Shown here piece by piece: positions 1 to 7,185 of a stretch of DNA of 45,650 nt. The position numbers and the translations under genes are program-made. The DNA is taken from NCBI RefSeq assembly GCF_020889785.1, contig NZ_JACMYK010000054.1, positions 1 through 45,650 of the forward strand. Reading direction: 5' to 3'. Below the pieces are notes generated by a model that saw nothing but the letters and a program-made list of their open reading frames with translations, was not told the origin of the DNA and did no database searches. Position 1 is the first letter of the stretch. The number at the start of each line of letters is the position of its first letter. The DNA is from Bradyrhizobium acaciae. Its GTDB lineage: Bacteria > Pseudomonadota > Alphaproteobacteria > Rhizobiales > Xanthobacteraceae.

Positions 1-89
1 CAACGGCAGGCAACGCCGCGCCCGCGCCGGCCGCCTCGCCCTCGCCTGCGCCGACCCCGTCGGCAACACCTGCGCCAGCGTCGAAATAG
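1..89 (+). CDS. C-terminal end of a Pro/Ala-rich protein (partial)
   Basis: An open frame enters from the left edge and stops at TAG 87-89. The visible residues are almost entirely Ala, Pro, Ser and Thr and end in PASK, a low-complexity tail typical of secreted or membrane-anchored proteins. Only the tail is present, so no function can be assigned. It runs in the same direction as the glucan synthase gene that follows after about 190 bases. A hairpin with a T-rich loop near 112-133 might end its transcript. Confidence 0.55.
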   Translation, partial: TAGNAAPAPAASPSPAPTPSATPAPASK

Positions 90-282
90 CCGCGTCGCGC
101 GACCGGGACCGGCCGCGATTTTTTTCGCGGCTGGAACGGCTTGCGCCCTTAAAACGCCATCGCGGCACACCAGTTGTTAAATCGGATGGCGGAGATATCT
201 TTCCCTCCGCCGTGATATTGGTCGAACCCAGGGGACGGGTTCGCTTAGTCCTCAATCTCAGGCCCCGTATGGTTTAACCGCG

Positions 283-3150
283 ATGCGCGCCGTCGTCGCC
301 GTCCTGTTGCTTGTCACCGCCGTCCACGCCGCCCTGTGGGGTCTCTTCCAGGAGAAGCAGTCGGCGCCCGATTTCCGTGGCACGCTGCCGAGCCTGTCCT
401 ATACGCCCTTCGAGCCGAAGCACACGGTCGTCGATGGCGATGCCGACAAGGTACGCGCCGACCTGAAGAAGCTCTCCACGTTAACGCGCGCGGTCCGTGG
501 CTACTCCTCGACCGAGGGCAACGAACTGGTGCCGCCGATTGCTGCCGAATTCGGCATGAAGGTTACGATTGGCGTGTGGATCGGCACGGATGCCGACCGC
601 AATAGCCGTGAACTTGCGGCCGCTGTCGAGCTTGCAAAGAACAATAGCAACGTCACGGGCATCGTCATCGGCAACGAGACCATCTATCGCGGCGAGCAGG
701 TTCCGATCGAGAATCTCGGTCCGATACCGAAGCTCAAGCCAACCCCTGAAGAGAACGAACGCTATATTGCTGAATCTGCGCGCTTCCTTCGCGAAGAAAC
801 CCCGCGCATCGATCAGGAAGAAGAAGGACGGCTTCAAGACGCCAAGGCGCAGCCCGAGGACAAGCGGGATGAAGCCGTTAAATGGGCGATTGCCGAAAAC
901 AACGTGCATCGGCTGATCAAGGTGATCCAGCGGGTCAAGAAATCGGTGAGCGTTCCCGTCACGACGGGTGAAATCTGGAACATCTGGCGCGACCATCCGC
1001 AGCTCGCCAATTCGTCCGACTTCGTCGCCGCCCACGTGCTGCCCTACTGGGAAAACTTCACCGACAAGCAGGCGGTAGATCAGGCGGTCGACCGCTACAA
1101 TCTGCTGCGCGACTCCTTCCCCGGCAAGCGCATCCTGATCGCCGAATTCGGCTGGCCGAGCCAAGGCTACAATCTGCGCAGCGCCGTGCCTGGCGCGTTC
1201 CAGCAGGCCACGGTGCTGCGCAACTTCGTCGCTCGCGCCGACGCCATCGGCATGGACTACAACATCGTCGAAGCCATCGATCAGCCGTGGAAGTTCTTCG
1301 AGGGCGGCGTCGGTCCCTATTGGGGCATCCTCAATGCCGATCGTGAGGCGAAGTTCGCCTGGACCGGTCCGATCACCGATCCGAACTACTGGAAGATCGC
1401 GCTGGTCGCCGTGCTGGTCGGGTTGTTCATGTCGCTGCCGATCCTGCGGCTGGACCAACCTACCGTGATGCAGGCGCTGGTGCTGTCGGCCGCCGCCAAC
1501 GGCGTCGGCGCCTGGGTTGCGACCGTATTCTCCTACTGGACTACGCACTACTTCGTCTGGGGCTCGGCCTTTGCGCTCAGCCTCGGCCTGGTGCTGCTGG
1601 TTCCGCTGGTGCTGATCGCGATGGCGCGGATCGAGGAGATCGCGGCGGTGGCCTTCGGTCGTGGCCCGCGCCGGCTGATCGGCAAGAGCGCGCCGCTGGC
1701 GCCGGCCACGATCGGCGAGAACGTGAAGTTTCCGAAGGTTTCGATCCACATCCCGGCCTATTTCGAGCCGGTCGAGATGCTGAAGCAGACGCTCGATGCG
1801 GTGTCGCGGCTCGACTATCCGAATTTCGAGTGCGTCTGCATCATCAACAACACGCCCGATCCCGACTTCTGGCGGCCGATCCAGGATCACTGCCGGCTGC
1901 TCGGCGAGCGCTTCAAGTTCATCAACGCCGAGAAGGTGCAGGGCTTCAAGGCCGGCGCGCTGCGCATCGCGATGGAGCGGACTGCGGCGGACGCCGAGAT
2001 CATCGGCATCATCGACGCCGACTACGTCGTGCATCCGGACTGGCTCAAGGATCTCGTGCCGGCCTTCGCCGACCCGCGCGTCGGCCTCGTGCAGGCGCCG
2101 CAGGAGCATCGCGACGGCGACCGCTCGCTGATGCACTACATCATGAACGGCGAGTATGCCGGGTTCTTCGATATCGGCATGGTCCAGCGCAACGAGTTCA
2201 ACGCCATCATCGTGCACGGCACGATGTGCCTGATCCGCCGCGCCGCGATGGACAAGGTCGGCGGCTGGTCCTCTGACACGATCTGCGAGGACACCGATCT
2301 CGGCCTCTCGATCCAGCAGGCCGGCTGGCTCACGCACTACACCAATGTGCGCTACGGCGAAGGCCTGCTGCCCGACACCTACGAGGCCTTCAAGAAGCAG
2401 CGCCATCGCTGGGCCTATGGCGGCTTCCAGATCGTCAAGAAGCACTGGCGGCGTTTCCTGCCCGGCGCCAGCCGGCTGACGCCCGATCAGCGCCGCGAAT
2501 TCTCGCTCGGCTGGCTCAACTGGCTGGGCGCGGAAAGCCTCGGCGTCGTGGTTGCGATCCTCAATCTGATCTGGGTGCCGATCGTTGCCTTTGCCGACAT
2601 TGCGATCCCCGACAAGATCCTGACGCTGCCGATCATCGCCTCCTTCGTCGTCTCGCTGGTCCATTTCGTCGCGCTCTACCGGTTGCGCGTGAACATCAAG
2701 GCCGGCCAGATGGTGGGCGCCATGATCGCGGCGATGAGCGTGCAGTGGACGGTGTCACGCGCGGTGGCGCAGGGCCTGATCACCGAGCATCTCGCCTTCG
2801 CCCGCACCTCCAAGGGCGGCCTGTCGCGGATGTCGATCGAATTCCAGGCGTTCTGGGAAGCCGTGATCGGCGTGCTGCTGCTGATCGGCGCGACCGTGCT
2901 GGTCGTGACCAACGGCTACAAGCAGGTGCGGGAGATCTACATCTTCGCCGGCGTCCTGGTGTTGCAGAGCCTGCCATTCCTGGCGGCGGTCGCGATCGCG
3001 ATCCTGGAGAATTCGCGGATCAACGAGTTCGCATTCTGGCGCAACAGCGCCATTCGCGCCGCCGAACTGATCGGGTTGCGCCCGGTCAGCCTGCCCTCGG
3101 TCGCCGCCCCGCAGCAGCCGGTCGGCTCGGAAATCCGCCACGACAGCTAG
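283..3150 (+). CDS. GH17-GT2 fusion, membrane beta-glucan synthase/transglycosylase (NdvB-like)
   Basis: 955 residues. An N-terminal membrane anchor (1-20) leads into a GH17-type domain (about 35-360), with a GNE acid/base motif near residue 130 and the nucleophile in IAEFGWPS near 290. Several membrane segments follow (about 370-460), then a processive GT2 domain with NNTPD, IDADY, CEDTDLG and QRHRW (the D,D,D,QxxRW set), then C-terminal membrane helices. This architecture is known from NdvB of Pseudomonas aeruginosa, which makes cyclic beta-(1,3)-glucans. Bradyrhizobium NdvB/NdvC make beta-(1,3),(1,6) cyclic glucans needed for osmoadaptation and nodulation. The inferred role is polymerising UDP-glucose at the inner membrane and remodelling the chain in the periplasm. 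Which named paralogue it is cannot be decided from sequence alone, so no symbol is given. Confidence 0.9.
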   Translation: MRAVVAVLLLVTAVHAALWGLFQEKQSAPDFRGTLPSLSYTPFEPKHTVVDGDADKVRADLKKLSTLTRAVRGYSSTEGNELVPPIAAEFGMKVTIGVWIGTDADRNSRELAAAVELAKNNSNVTGIVIGNETIYRGEQVPIENLGPIPKLKPTPEENERYIAESARFLREETPRIDQEEEGRLQDAKAQPEDKRDEAVKWAIAENNVHRLIKVIQRVKKSVSVPVTTGEIWNIWRDHPQLANSSDFVAAHVLPYWENFTDKQAVDQAVDRYNLLRDSFPGKRILIAEFGWPSQGYNLRSAVPGAFQQATVLRNFVARADAIGMDYNIVEAIDQPWKFFEGGVGPYWGILNADREAKFAWTGPITDPNYWKIALVAVLVGLFMSLPILRLDQPTVMQALVLSAAANGVGAWVATVFSYWTTHYFVWGSAFALSLGLVLLVPLVLIAMARIEEIAAVAFGRGPRRLIGKSAPLAPATIGENVKFPKVSIHIPAYFEPVEMLKQTLDAVSRLDYPNFECVCIINNTPDPDFWRPIQDHCRLLGERFKFINAEKVQGFKAGALRIAMERTAADAEIIGIIDADYVVHPDWLKDLVPAFADPRVGLVQAPQEHRDGDRSLMHYIMNGEYAGFFDIGMVQRNEFNAIIVHGTMCLIRRAAMDKVGGWSSDTICEDTDLGLSIQQAGWLTHYTNVRYGEGLLPDTYEAFKKQRHRWAYGGFQIVKKHWRRFLPGASRLTPDQRREFSLGWLNWLGAESLGVVVAILNLIWVPIVAFADIAIPDKILTLPIIASFVVSLVHFVALYRLRVNIKAGQMVGAMIAAMSVQWTVSRAVAQGLITEHLAFARTSKGGLSRMSIEFQAFWEAVIGVLLLIGATVLVVTNGYKQVREIYIFAGVLVLQSLPFLAAVAIAILENSRINEFAFWRNSAIRAAELIGLRPVSLPSVAAPQQPVGSEIRHDS

Positions 3151-3153
3151 CGC

Positions 3154-3197
3154 CTGATCCGGAAAAGTGCGCAGCGGCTTTCCGGAAAGATCATACG
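3154..3197. repeat. Intergenic palindromic repeat (GATCCGGAAAAGTG family)
   Basis: The stretch begins CTGATCCGGAAAAGTG and ends in a matching CTTTCCGGAAAGATCAT arm. It starts four bases after the stop of the glucan synthase gene. Related copies occur at 25526-25572 and 45031-45106, so it is a dispersed family. It may form an RNA hairpin at the 3' end of the transcript. Confidence 0.6.
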
Positions 3198-3334
3198 CAA
3201 ACAAAGTCAACTTCAAGAAACGGCCCTAACCTCGCGGGCTGGAACAGCAAATCCGCCGCGACGGTGCACAACTGACCGTCCCTCGGCTATTGACCCGATG
3301 GGCCCCGCCCCCTACACAGCGCGGGCTGAAGCAT

Positions 3335-3367
3335 GATCCGGAGCGGTTTCACCGCTCGGTCCGGATC
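3335..3367. repeat. Palindrome upstream of tRNA-Lys
   Basis: GATCCGGA and TCCGGATC form an 8-bp inverted pair with an inner GCGG/CCGC pair around a short loop. It shares the GCATGATCCGGA start with the dispersed repeat family and lies 16 bases before the tRNA-Lys gene. Confidence 0.45.
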
Positions 3368-3383
3368 GGATGTTCAGGTGAGT

Positions 3384-3459
3384 GAGCGCGTAGCTCAGGC
3401 GGTAGAGCACGTGACTTTTAATCATGGGGTCGAGGGTTCGAGTCCCTCCGCGCTCACCA
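3384..3459 (+). tRNA. tRNA-Lys (anticodon TTT)
   Basis: A 76-nt canonical cloverleaf. The acceptor pairs GAGCGCG with CGCGCTC, discriminator A, encoded CCA. The D arm is TAGCTCAGGCGGTAGAGC, the anticodon stem CGTGA/TCATG carries loop CTTTTAA (anticodon TTT), and the T arm GAGGG-TTCGAGT-CCCTC is standard. This is an ordinary housekeeping tRNA, unlike the divergent ones at 6.7-8.2 kb. Confidence 0.97.
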
Positions 3460-4151
3460 AATTAAATCAATCACTTAAGACAGAAACAGACCCAAGCCAG
3501 CCGGAAGTCGGTTCGGATCGCGCACACACCATGCACACTGGGCGTGCCCGGTATGGCCTACTTCGCCGCGGCGATAGTAGCCGATGCGATGAACGCCGGC
3601 CGGCAAACCTGAGCCAGGCTGATCCGACTGGCACTGAACTTGCGATTTCGTTCTGTGCTGGGATTGCAGTCCCCAGATTGAAACAGGGCGCCGCCGGGAC
3701 AAATCATTTCGGGCCCGGCGGCGTACTTTTTCGAGACGGTCGGAACAGCATGCCGCCGCCGGCGGGATGCCCGGCCGCCGGCCAGATCAACGAACCGGCG
3801 GGTTGTAGCGATCCCAGATCACGGTTCTCGAGACACTCTGCGCCGATCGCGAGATGGCGTCGTCGAACCTGTGATAACGGTCGAACTGCTGCTGCTCATC
3901 GCGCAGCTGCGGCTCTTGGGCAGACGGGTAAGGACTATTCGTACCGTTCCAACGATCAGATCCCGACACGACGCAACCCCATCTTGGTTCAGATGCAGGC
4001 TGGTTAGCACCGTTGCGCGGGTAGCCCTGTATCGTCGCGGCAACAGCGCCGGCAATCCGCGCAAATATGAGCACACGGATTGTTTCCGTGCTTCTCAGCA
4101 CGTGAACAGTGCCCCAACCTTTGATTTCGGTGCGATGTCAGGAGCCAGCAC
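3460..4151. other. 692-base stretch without a convincing gene
   Basis: Open frames exist on the minus strand (for example 3475-3702 and 3787-4101), but their third-position GC is far below that of neighbouring genes (roughly half of the third positions in 3787-4101) and no family is recognisable. It could hold decayed small secreted-protein genes. A fair ribosome-binding site for the gene at 4152 lies at its right end. Confidence 0.4.
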
Positions 4152-4607
4152 ATGAAACTTGCCGGGGCAGTCGCAGTTTGGCTCGTGCCTTGCGTCCTTG
4201 CCGCAACTGCCAATGCACAGAGCTGCCTCACGGGCCCCATCAAAACGAAGGACGGCTCCTTGCAGACGTGGACCGTCGTCAATCGCTGCGGCGCACCGGT
4301 GACACTGCGCTATTCGCTGACAGGCCCCCTCGGCAAAGAACCAAGAAGCGCAACCGTCTCTGCCTGCAGCAGACAGCGGATCGTGCAGACCTTCGAGACA
4401 GATCAGATCGATTTTCTCAACACGACCTATGGTCCAGGCTGGGAGAAAATTTGCCCGTCATTGGACGATGAGGTTCGTCCCCAGAGACGACCGGAAAAAT
4501 CGACCAACGAAGCAGATCAGATCCCTTTCCCATCCATCAGCCCGCCGCCCCTGACCGGTCCCAAGCCGATAGGCCCTGCGGGAGGGAAACCGATTCCCAA
4601 AGGATAG
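4152..4607 (+). CDS. Small secreted protein of unknown function
   Basis: 151 residues. The start ATG is preceded by AGGAG about nine bases upstream. Residues 1-22 are a signal peptide ending ANA-QS. The mature part has Cys pairs (SCL, NRCG, SACS, KICP) compatible with disulphides in the periplasm, followed by a Pro/Gly-rich tail from about residue 115. The family is not recognised. Base composition is slightly less GC-rich than in the neighbours. Confidence 0.7.
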   Translation: MKLAGAVAVWLVPCVLAATANAQSCLTGPIKTKDGSLQTWTVVNRCGAPVTLRYSLTGPLGKEPRSATVSACSRQRIVQTFETDQIDFLNTTYGPGWEKICPSLDDEVRPQRRPEKSTNEADQIPFPSISPPPLTGPKPIGPAGGKPIPKG

Positions 4608-4747
4608 CCTCAGAGCTGTAGAATCAATCGGGCATGCTTCAGCACCGCGGCCCGATCAGCGTCGACCGAACTTCACGCTGCCGGGGATGACAAAGTTGCA
4701 GCCGTGCGGGGTGCTCCATCATCGCAAATGCCCGGCACGCCGCACGC

Positions 4748-4993
4748 TCAGGGATCGACCGTGAGCGGCAGCTCGCCCTGACCGCCGGTCCAGTCAATGA
4801 TCTCGACCTGGAGCCCGCGCTTCAGCATCTCCGACTCGAGGCTGCCGGCGTGGCGTTTCCATTCGGGCGTGGCGCGGACGCGGAATTTCGGATCTTCGCC
4901 GTTGGCCTCGAATTCATCGTCGGCCCTGAGCGCGCCGCGGACGGCCTCGTACATCATCTTCAGGCTGGCGTCGGTGAAGGCGCCGTAGTCCAT
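4748..4993 (-). CDS. Small conserved-type hypothetical protein
   Basis: 81 residues beginning MDYGAFTDASLK. It is acidic and soluble, with a likely helical first half and a C-terminal EIIDWTGGQGELPLTV segment. A GAAGGAGA ribosome-binding site precedes the ATG and codon use matches neighbouring genes, so it is probably real. No domain is recognised. A minus-strand hairpin at 5023-5058 separates it from the gene upstream. Confidence 0.7.
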   Translation of the reverse strand: MDYGAFTDASLKMMYEAVRGALRADDEFEANGEDPKFRVRATPEWKRHAGSLESEMLKRGLQVEIIDWTGGQGELPLTVDP

Positions 4994-5022
4994 CGGTCGT
5001 CTCCTTCGGCACTGTCAGACGC

Positions 5023-5058
5023 AAAAGGCCGCCACGTAACTTCCCGTGGCGGCCTTCT
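5023..5058 (-). terminator. Intrinsic terminator, minus strand
   Basis: AAGGCCGCCACG and CGTGGCGGCCTT form a perfect 12-bp stem with an 8-base loop. Read on the minus strand the stem is followed by TTTT. It lies between the stop of the gene at 5218-5463 and the start of the gene at 4748-4993. Confidence 0.8.
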
Positions 5059-5158
5059 GCTAGCGGCCCATCCAGACGGACAAGGACGAGGTTGCGTGAG
5101 TCGGGTTAACGAAACGTTGTTGGCGCGGCGTCGTCGCTTCATGGCGTCCGCCCACAAG

Positions 5159-5186
5159 GAAGGGCCCCGCCGAAGCGAGGCCCTTC
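5159..5186 (-). terminator. Hairpin downstream of the 81-residue secreted protein
   Basis: GAAGGGCC and GGCCCTTC form an 8-bp stem 32 bases past the stop at 5218 (minus strand). The T tract is weak (CCTTGT), so termination here is probable rather than certain; the stronger hairpin at 5023 is a back-up. Confidence 0.55.
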
Positions 5187-5217
5187 TCGTAATGCAGCAC
5201 AATGTGCTCAGGACTTG

Positions 5218-5463
5218 CTAGTCGTCCCAGTCATGACCACGGATCACGAAGCCGCGGTCGCGATCGTAGTCCCGGTGATGGTTGTACCAGCCATGGTGCC
5301 AGCCGCGGTCGTATTCCCGATAGACGCGCGGACCGTCATAGCGATGGCCGTAATAGTCGCGGTCGCCGCCGATATAGACGCCCACACCCTGTGCGCTGGC
5401 AATGGTCGGTGCCGCGATCGAGAGTGCCGCAACGGCGGCAAGTGCGTAAGTAAGCTTCCTCAT
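5218..5463 (-). CDS. Small secreted Tyr/Asp/Arg/His-rich protein
   Basis: 81 residues with an excellent AAGGAGG site seven bases before the ATG. Residues 1-24 are a signal peptide (cleavage after ASA, before QGVGVY). The mature peptide is rich in Tyr, Asp, Arg and His (YYGHRYDGPRVYREYDRGW and similar), a composition common in small rhizobial envelope proteins whose functions are unknown. It is transcribed alone and followed by a hairpin. Confidence 0.8.
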   Translation of the reverse strand: MRKLTYALAAVAALSIAAPTIASAQGVGVYIGGDRDYYGHRYDGPRVYREYDRGWHHGWYNHHRDYDRDRGFVIRGHDWDD

Positions 5464-5637
5464 GACATCCTCCTTCCAGTACGGGTGATAACGACTGGCG
5501 TCCGCGCACGTTGCAGGAACAAGTTCGGAACTTTCCTGAACGCCTGTTCAACATCGTGGCGAGGTCGACGTGATCAGCCCTTATGTTGAGGAACCCTCGA
5601 CAGCGTGCGCCGCCGGGAACACGCAGGCTTCCTGCAC

Positions 5638-6543
5638 TCAGATCATGATGCGGTCGAAGTCGATGGCAACCCGGGTGTTCCGGAAGACGCTCGTCGCCTC
5701 CGCCAGAATGTCCTCGTCCGGGTAGCGGCCCGAGATGTGCGTGAGGACGAGTTGCTTGACCCCGCTCGCTGCGGCAAGCGCGGCTGCTTCGCTTGCGGTC
5801 AAATGTCCGTACTCACGCGCGGTGGCTGCGTCACGCGCGAGAAACGTCGCCTCGATCACCAGCACGTCGGCATCTCCAACGTGTTCGGCCAGCCCCTCGG
5901 TGGTTTCGGTATCACCGACAATGACGAGCTTCTTTCGTCCTTCGGCGGGACCAAGCACCTGCTCCGGATCGATGGTGCGGCCGTCATCCAACCTCACCTG
6001 CCGTCCCTCCGCGAGCTCCTTCCGAATAGGCCCATCCGGCACGCGCAACGCCAGCAGCCGGTCGGAGAGGAGGTGCCGGCGTATCGCGCTCTGGAAGGAA
6101 AACGCGAAACTGTCGGTGTCCCGGTGACGGACCGGGAAACAATCGATGGTGAATTCGCCGGCGTCGATGACGCGGCCCTCGGTCAACGGCACCAGATCGA
6201 GCGGGATCGGCGCTCTGCCCTCGCCCCACAGCCCTGCCAGCATGCGCACGACGACATCGAGCGTGCCGGGCCCGCCATGAACGGTCATGGCATCCGGACT
6301 TCGCCGCAACCGAAGGGTCGAAAACAGCCCGGGAATGCCGAGCACGTGATCGAAATGTCCGTGGGTCAGCAACAGGTGATCAAGCCGCCGAAAGCCGGCG
6401 CCACTCCGCAGCAGCTGGCGCTGCGTCCCCTCGCCGCAATCGACCAGAATCCGCGTGCCGGCCGCCTCGACGAGGATGCCCGGGTGATTGCGCTCGGAAG
6501 ACGGCACGCTTGCCGACGTTCCCAGAAAAGTCAGCGCGAACAT
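5638..6543 (-). CDS. rnz: Ribonuclease Z (tRNA 3' endonuclease, MBL fold)
   Basis: 301 residues from ATG 6543; an in-frame ATG at 6627 would add an uncharacteristic N-terminus. MFALTFLGTSASVP is the classic RNase Z start. The metal site is THGHFDH (HxHxDH) near residue 65, with a later H in FPVRHR, D in IVGDT and H in LTHISGRY. The enzyme cuts tRNA precursors 3' of the discriminator. tRNAs with an encoded CCA are usually poor substrates for this class. The gene lies 120 bases downstream of the last tRNA of the 6.7-8.2 kb array on the same strand, so it could be co-transcribed with it. Confidence 0.92.
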   Translation of the reverse strand: MFALTFLGTSASVPSSERNHPGILVEAAGTRILVDCGEGTQRQLLRSGAGFRRLDHLLLTHGHFDHVLGIPGLFSTLRLRRSPDAMTVHGGPGTLDVVVRMLAGLWGEGRAPIPLDLVPLTEGRVIDAGEFTIDCFPVRHRDTDSFAFSFQSAIRRHLLSDRLLALRVPDGPIRKELAEGRQVRLDDGRTIDPEQVLGPAEGRKKLVIVGDTETTEGLAEHVGDADVLVIEATFLARDAATAREYGHLTASEAAALAAASGVKQLVLTHISGRYPDEDILAEATSVFRNTRVAIDFDRIMI

Positions 6544-6662
6544 CGCAACACCTGTTGTTGTCGCCGGCCGACGGCTCCCTGCCACCGGGATGAAGCATCT
6601 GATGGCAGTCTCGCCCTGCGTATTCAAGCGCCTCGATGCCCGTGACGACGACGAGATGAGGG

Positions 6663-6737
6663 TGGCACTGCCAGCGGGACTCGAACCCGCGTCAACCGGC
6701 TGAAAACCGGTTATCCTGACCGCTAGACGATGGCAGC
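6663..6737 (-). tRNA. tRNA-Glu (anticodon TTC), divergent
   Basis: 75 nt. The acceptor pairs GCTGCCA with TGGCAGT (a G-U at 1:72), discriminator G, encoded CCA. The anticodon stem ACCGG/CCGGT has loop TTTTCAG, giving TTC. The T arm is GCGGG-TTCGAGT-CCCGC. It is the last member of the minus-strand tRNA array. Confidence 0.9.
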
Positions 6738-6787
6738 ATGTTTCGGTTTGAAGGCGCGCGGCAGCTCCGCTCGCTGCCGCTGTGAGA

Positions 6788-6862
6788 TGGCGCCCGGAAA
6801 TGGAATCGAACCACTGACGCGCACGCCTTCAACGTGCCGCTCTACCGCTGAGCTATCCGGGC
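6788..6862 (-). tRNA. tRNA-Phe (anticodon GAA), divergent, G73
   Basis: 75 nt. Acceptor GCCCGGA/TCCGGGC, D arm TAGCTCAGCGGTAGAGC, anticodon stem GCACG/CGTGC with loop TTGAAGG, T arm with TTCGATT, encoded CCA. The discriminator is G where bacterial Phe tRNAs have A, and position 37 is G where A is usual. Confidence 0.88.
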
Positions 6863-6888
6863 GAGGTTTGGGAGGTTGCACACGTTGA

Positions 6889-6962
6889 TGGTGCGGACAC
6901 CGGGAGTCGAACCCGGGCCGCAAGAATGGCGCTCTCGGCGACGACCGCAATCTTTTGTCCGC
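6889..6962 (-). tRNA. tRNA-like gene, Gly-like (putative anticodon GCC), non-canonical
   Basis: 74 nt with acceptor GCGGACA/TGTCCGC, discriminator A and encoded CCA, and a perfect T arm CCGGG-TTCGACT-CCCGG. The D region can fold only as GAT/GTC with a 7-base loop containing GG. The anticodon arm CGAGA/TCTTG has loop GCGCCAT, putting GCC at 34-36 but C instead of the universal U at 33. G1-C72, C2-G71 and G3-C70 agree with glycine identity. Either a non-translational tRNA-like RNA or a decaying gene. Confidence 0.55.
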
Positions 6963-6967
6963 GGATT

Positions 6968-7052
6968 TGGCGGGTAACCCTGGAATCGAACCAGGCAGGC
7001 GCACAGGCGCAGGCTTTACAGGCCCGCTCAGTCCCCAGACTTGGCGTTACCC
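6968..7052 (-). tRNA. tRNA-Tyr (anticodon GTA), class II, atypical D arm, G73
   Basis: 85 nt. Acceptor GGGTAAC/GTTACCC, encoded CCA, anticodon stem CGGGC/GCCTG with canonical loop CTGTAAA, a 14-nt variable arm as expected for Tyr, and T arm CCTGG-TTCGATT-CCAGG. The discriminator is G (A is usual for Tyr). The D region folds as AGTC-TGGG-GACT, with an unusually tight loop. The 5' end abuts an imperfect second copy of its first 17 bases at 7053-7069. It sits five bases upstream of the Gly-like gene. Confidence 0.82.
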
Positions 7053-7069
7053 CAAACTCGGCGTTACCC
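7036..7069. repeat. 17-bp tandem duplication of the tRNA-Tyr 5' end
   Basis: Positions 7036-7052 and 7053-7069 are direct tandem copies (CAGACTTGGCGTTACCC and CAAACTCGGCGTTACCC) differing at two bases. The first copy is the 5' end of tRNA-Tyr; the second lies just outside, giving an alternative start for the acceptor strand. Confidence 0.85.
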
Positions 7070-7076
7070 GGAAATA

Positions 7077-7153
7077 TGGCTGCCCCGGCACGACTCGAAC
7101 GTGCGACCTCCGCCTCCGCACGGCGGCGCTCTCATCCACTGAGCTACGGGGCA
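7077..7153 (-). tRNA. tRNA-Arg (anticodon GCG)
   Basis: 77 nt canonical cloverleaf: acceptor TGCCCCG/CGGGGCA, D stem GCTC/GAGC, anticodon stem CCGCC/GGCGG with loop GTGCGGA, T arm GCACG-TTCGAGT-CGTGC, discriminator G, encoded CCA. A20, C35, G36 and G73 fit arginine identity. A GCG anticodon is unusual because bacteria normally read CGU/CGC/CGA with an ACG (inosine) tRNA. Confidence 0.9.
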
Positions 7154-7159
7154 ACAGCC

Positions 7160-7184
7160 AGCCGGCGGCAACTCGCCGCCGGCT
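7160..7184 (-). terminator. GC-rich hairpin after the HNH gene
   Basis: AGCCGGCGGC and GCCGCCGGCT form a perfect 10-bp stem with a 5-base loop immediately after the HNH stop codon on the minus strand. There is no T tract, so it may act as a processing or stability element between the mRNA and the tRNA-Arg that follows, rather than as a terminator. Confidence 0.5.
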
Positions 7185-7185
7185 G

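Noticed and set aside
481..2664. 727-codon open frame on the minus strand opposite the glucan synthase gene
   Set aside because: Its His/Asp/Arg-rich translation is the typical antisense shadow of a high-GC gene; the plus-strand frame has full GH17 and GT2 motifs.
3787..4101. Possible 104-residue minus-strand protein
   Set aside because: Third-position GC is near 55 percent, far from that of neighbouring genes; no family or good ribosome-binding site.
4960..5202. 80-residue minus-strand frame spanning two hairpins
   Set aside because: It reads through terminator stems and overlaps the start of a better gene; composition looks non-coding.
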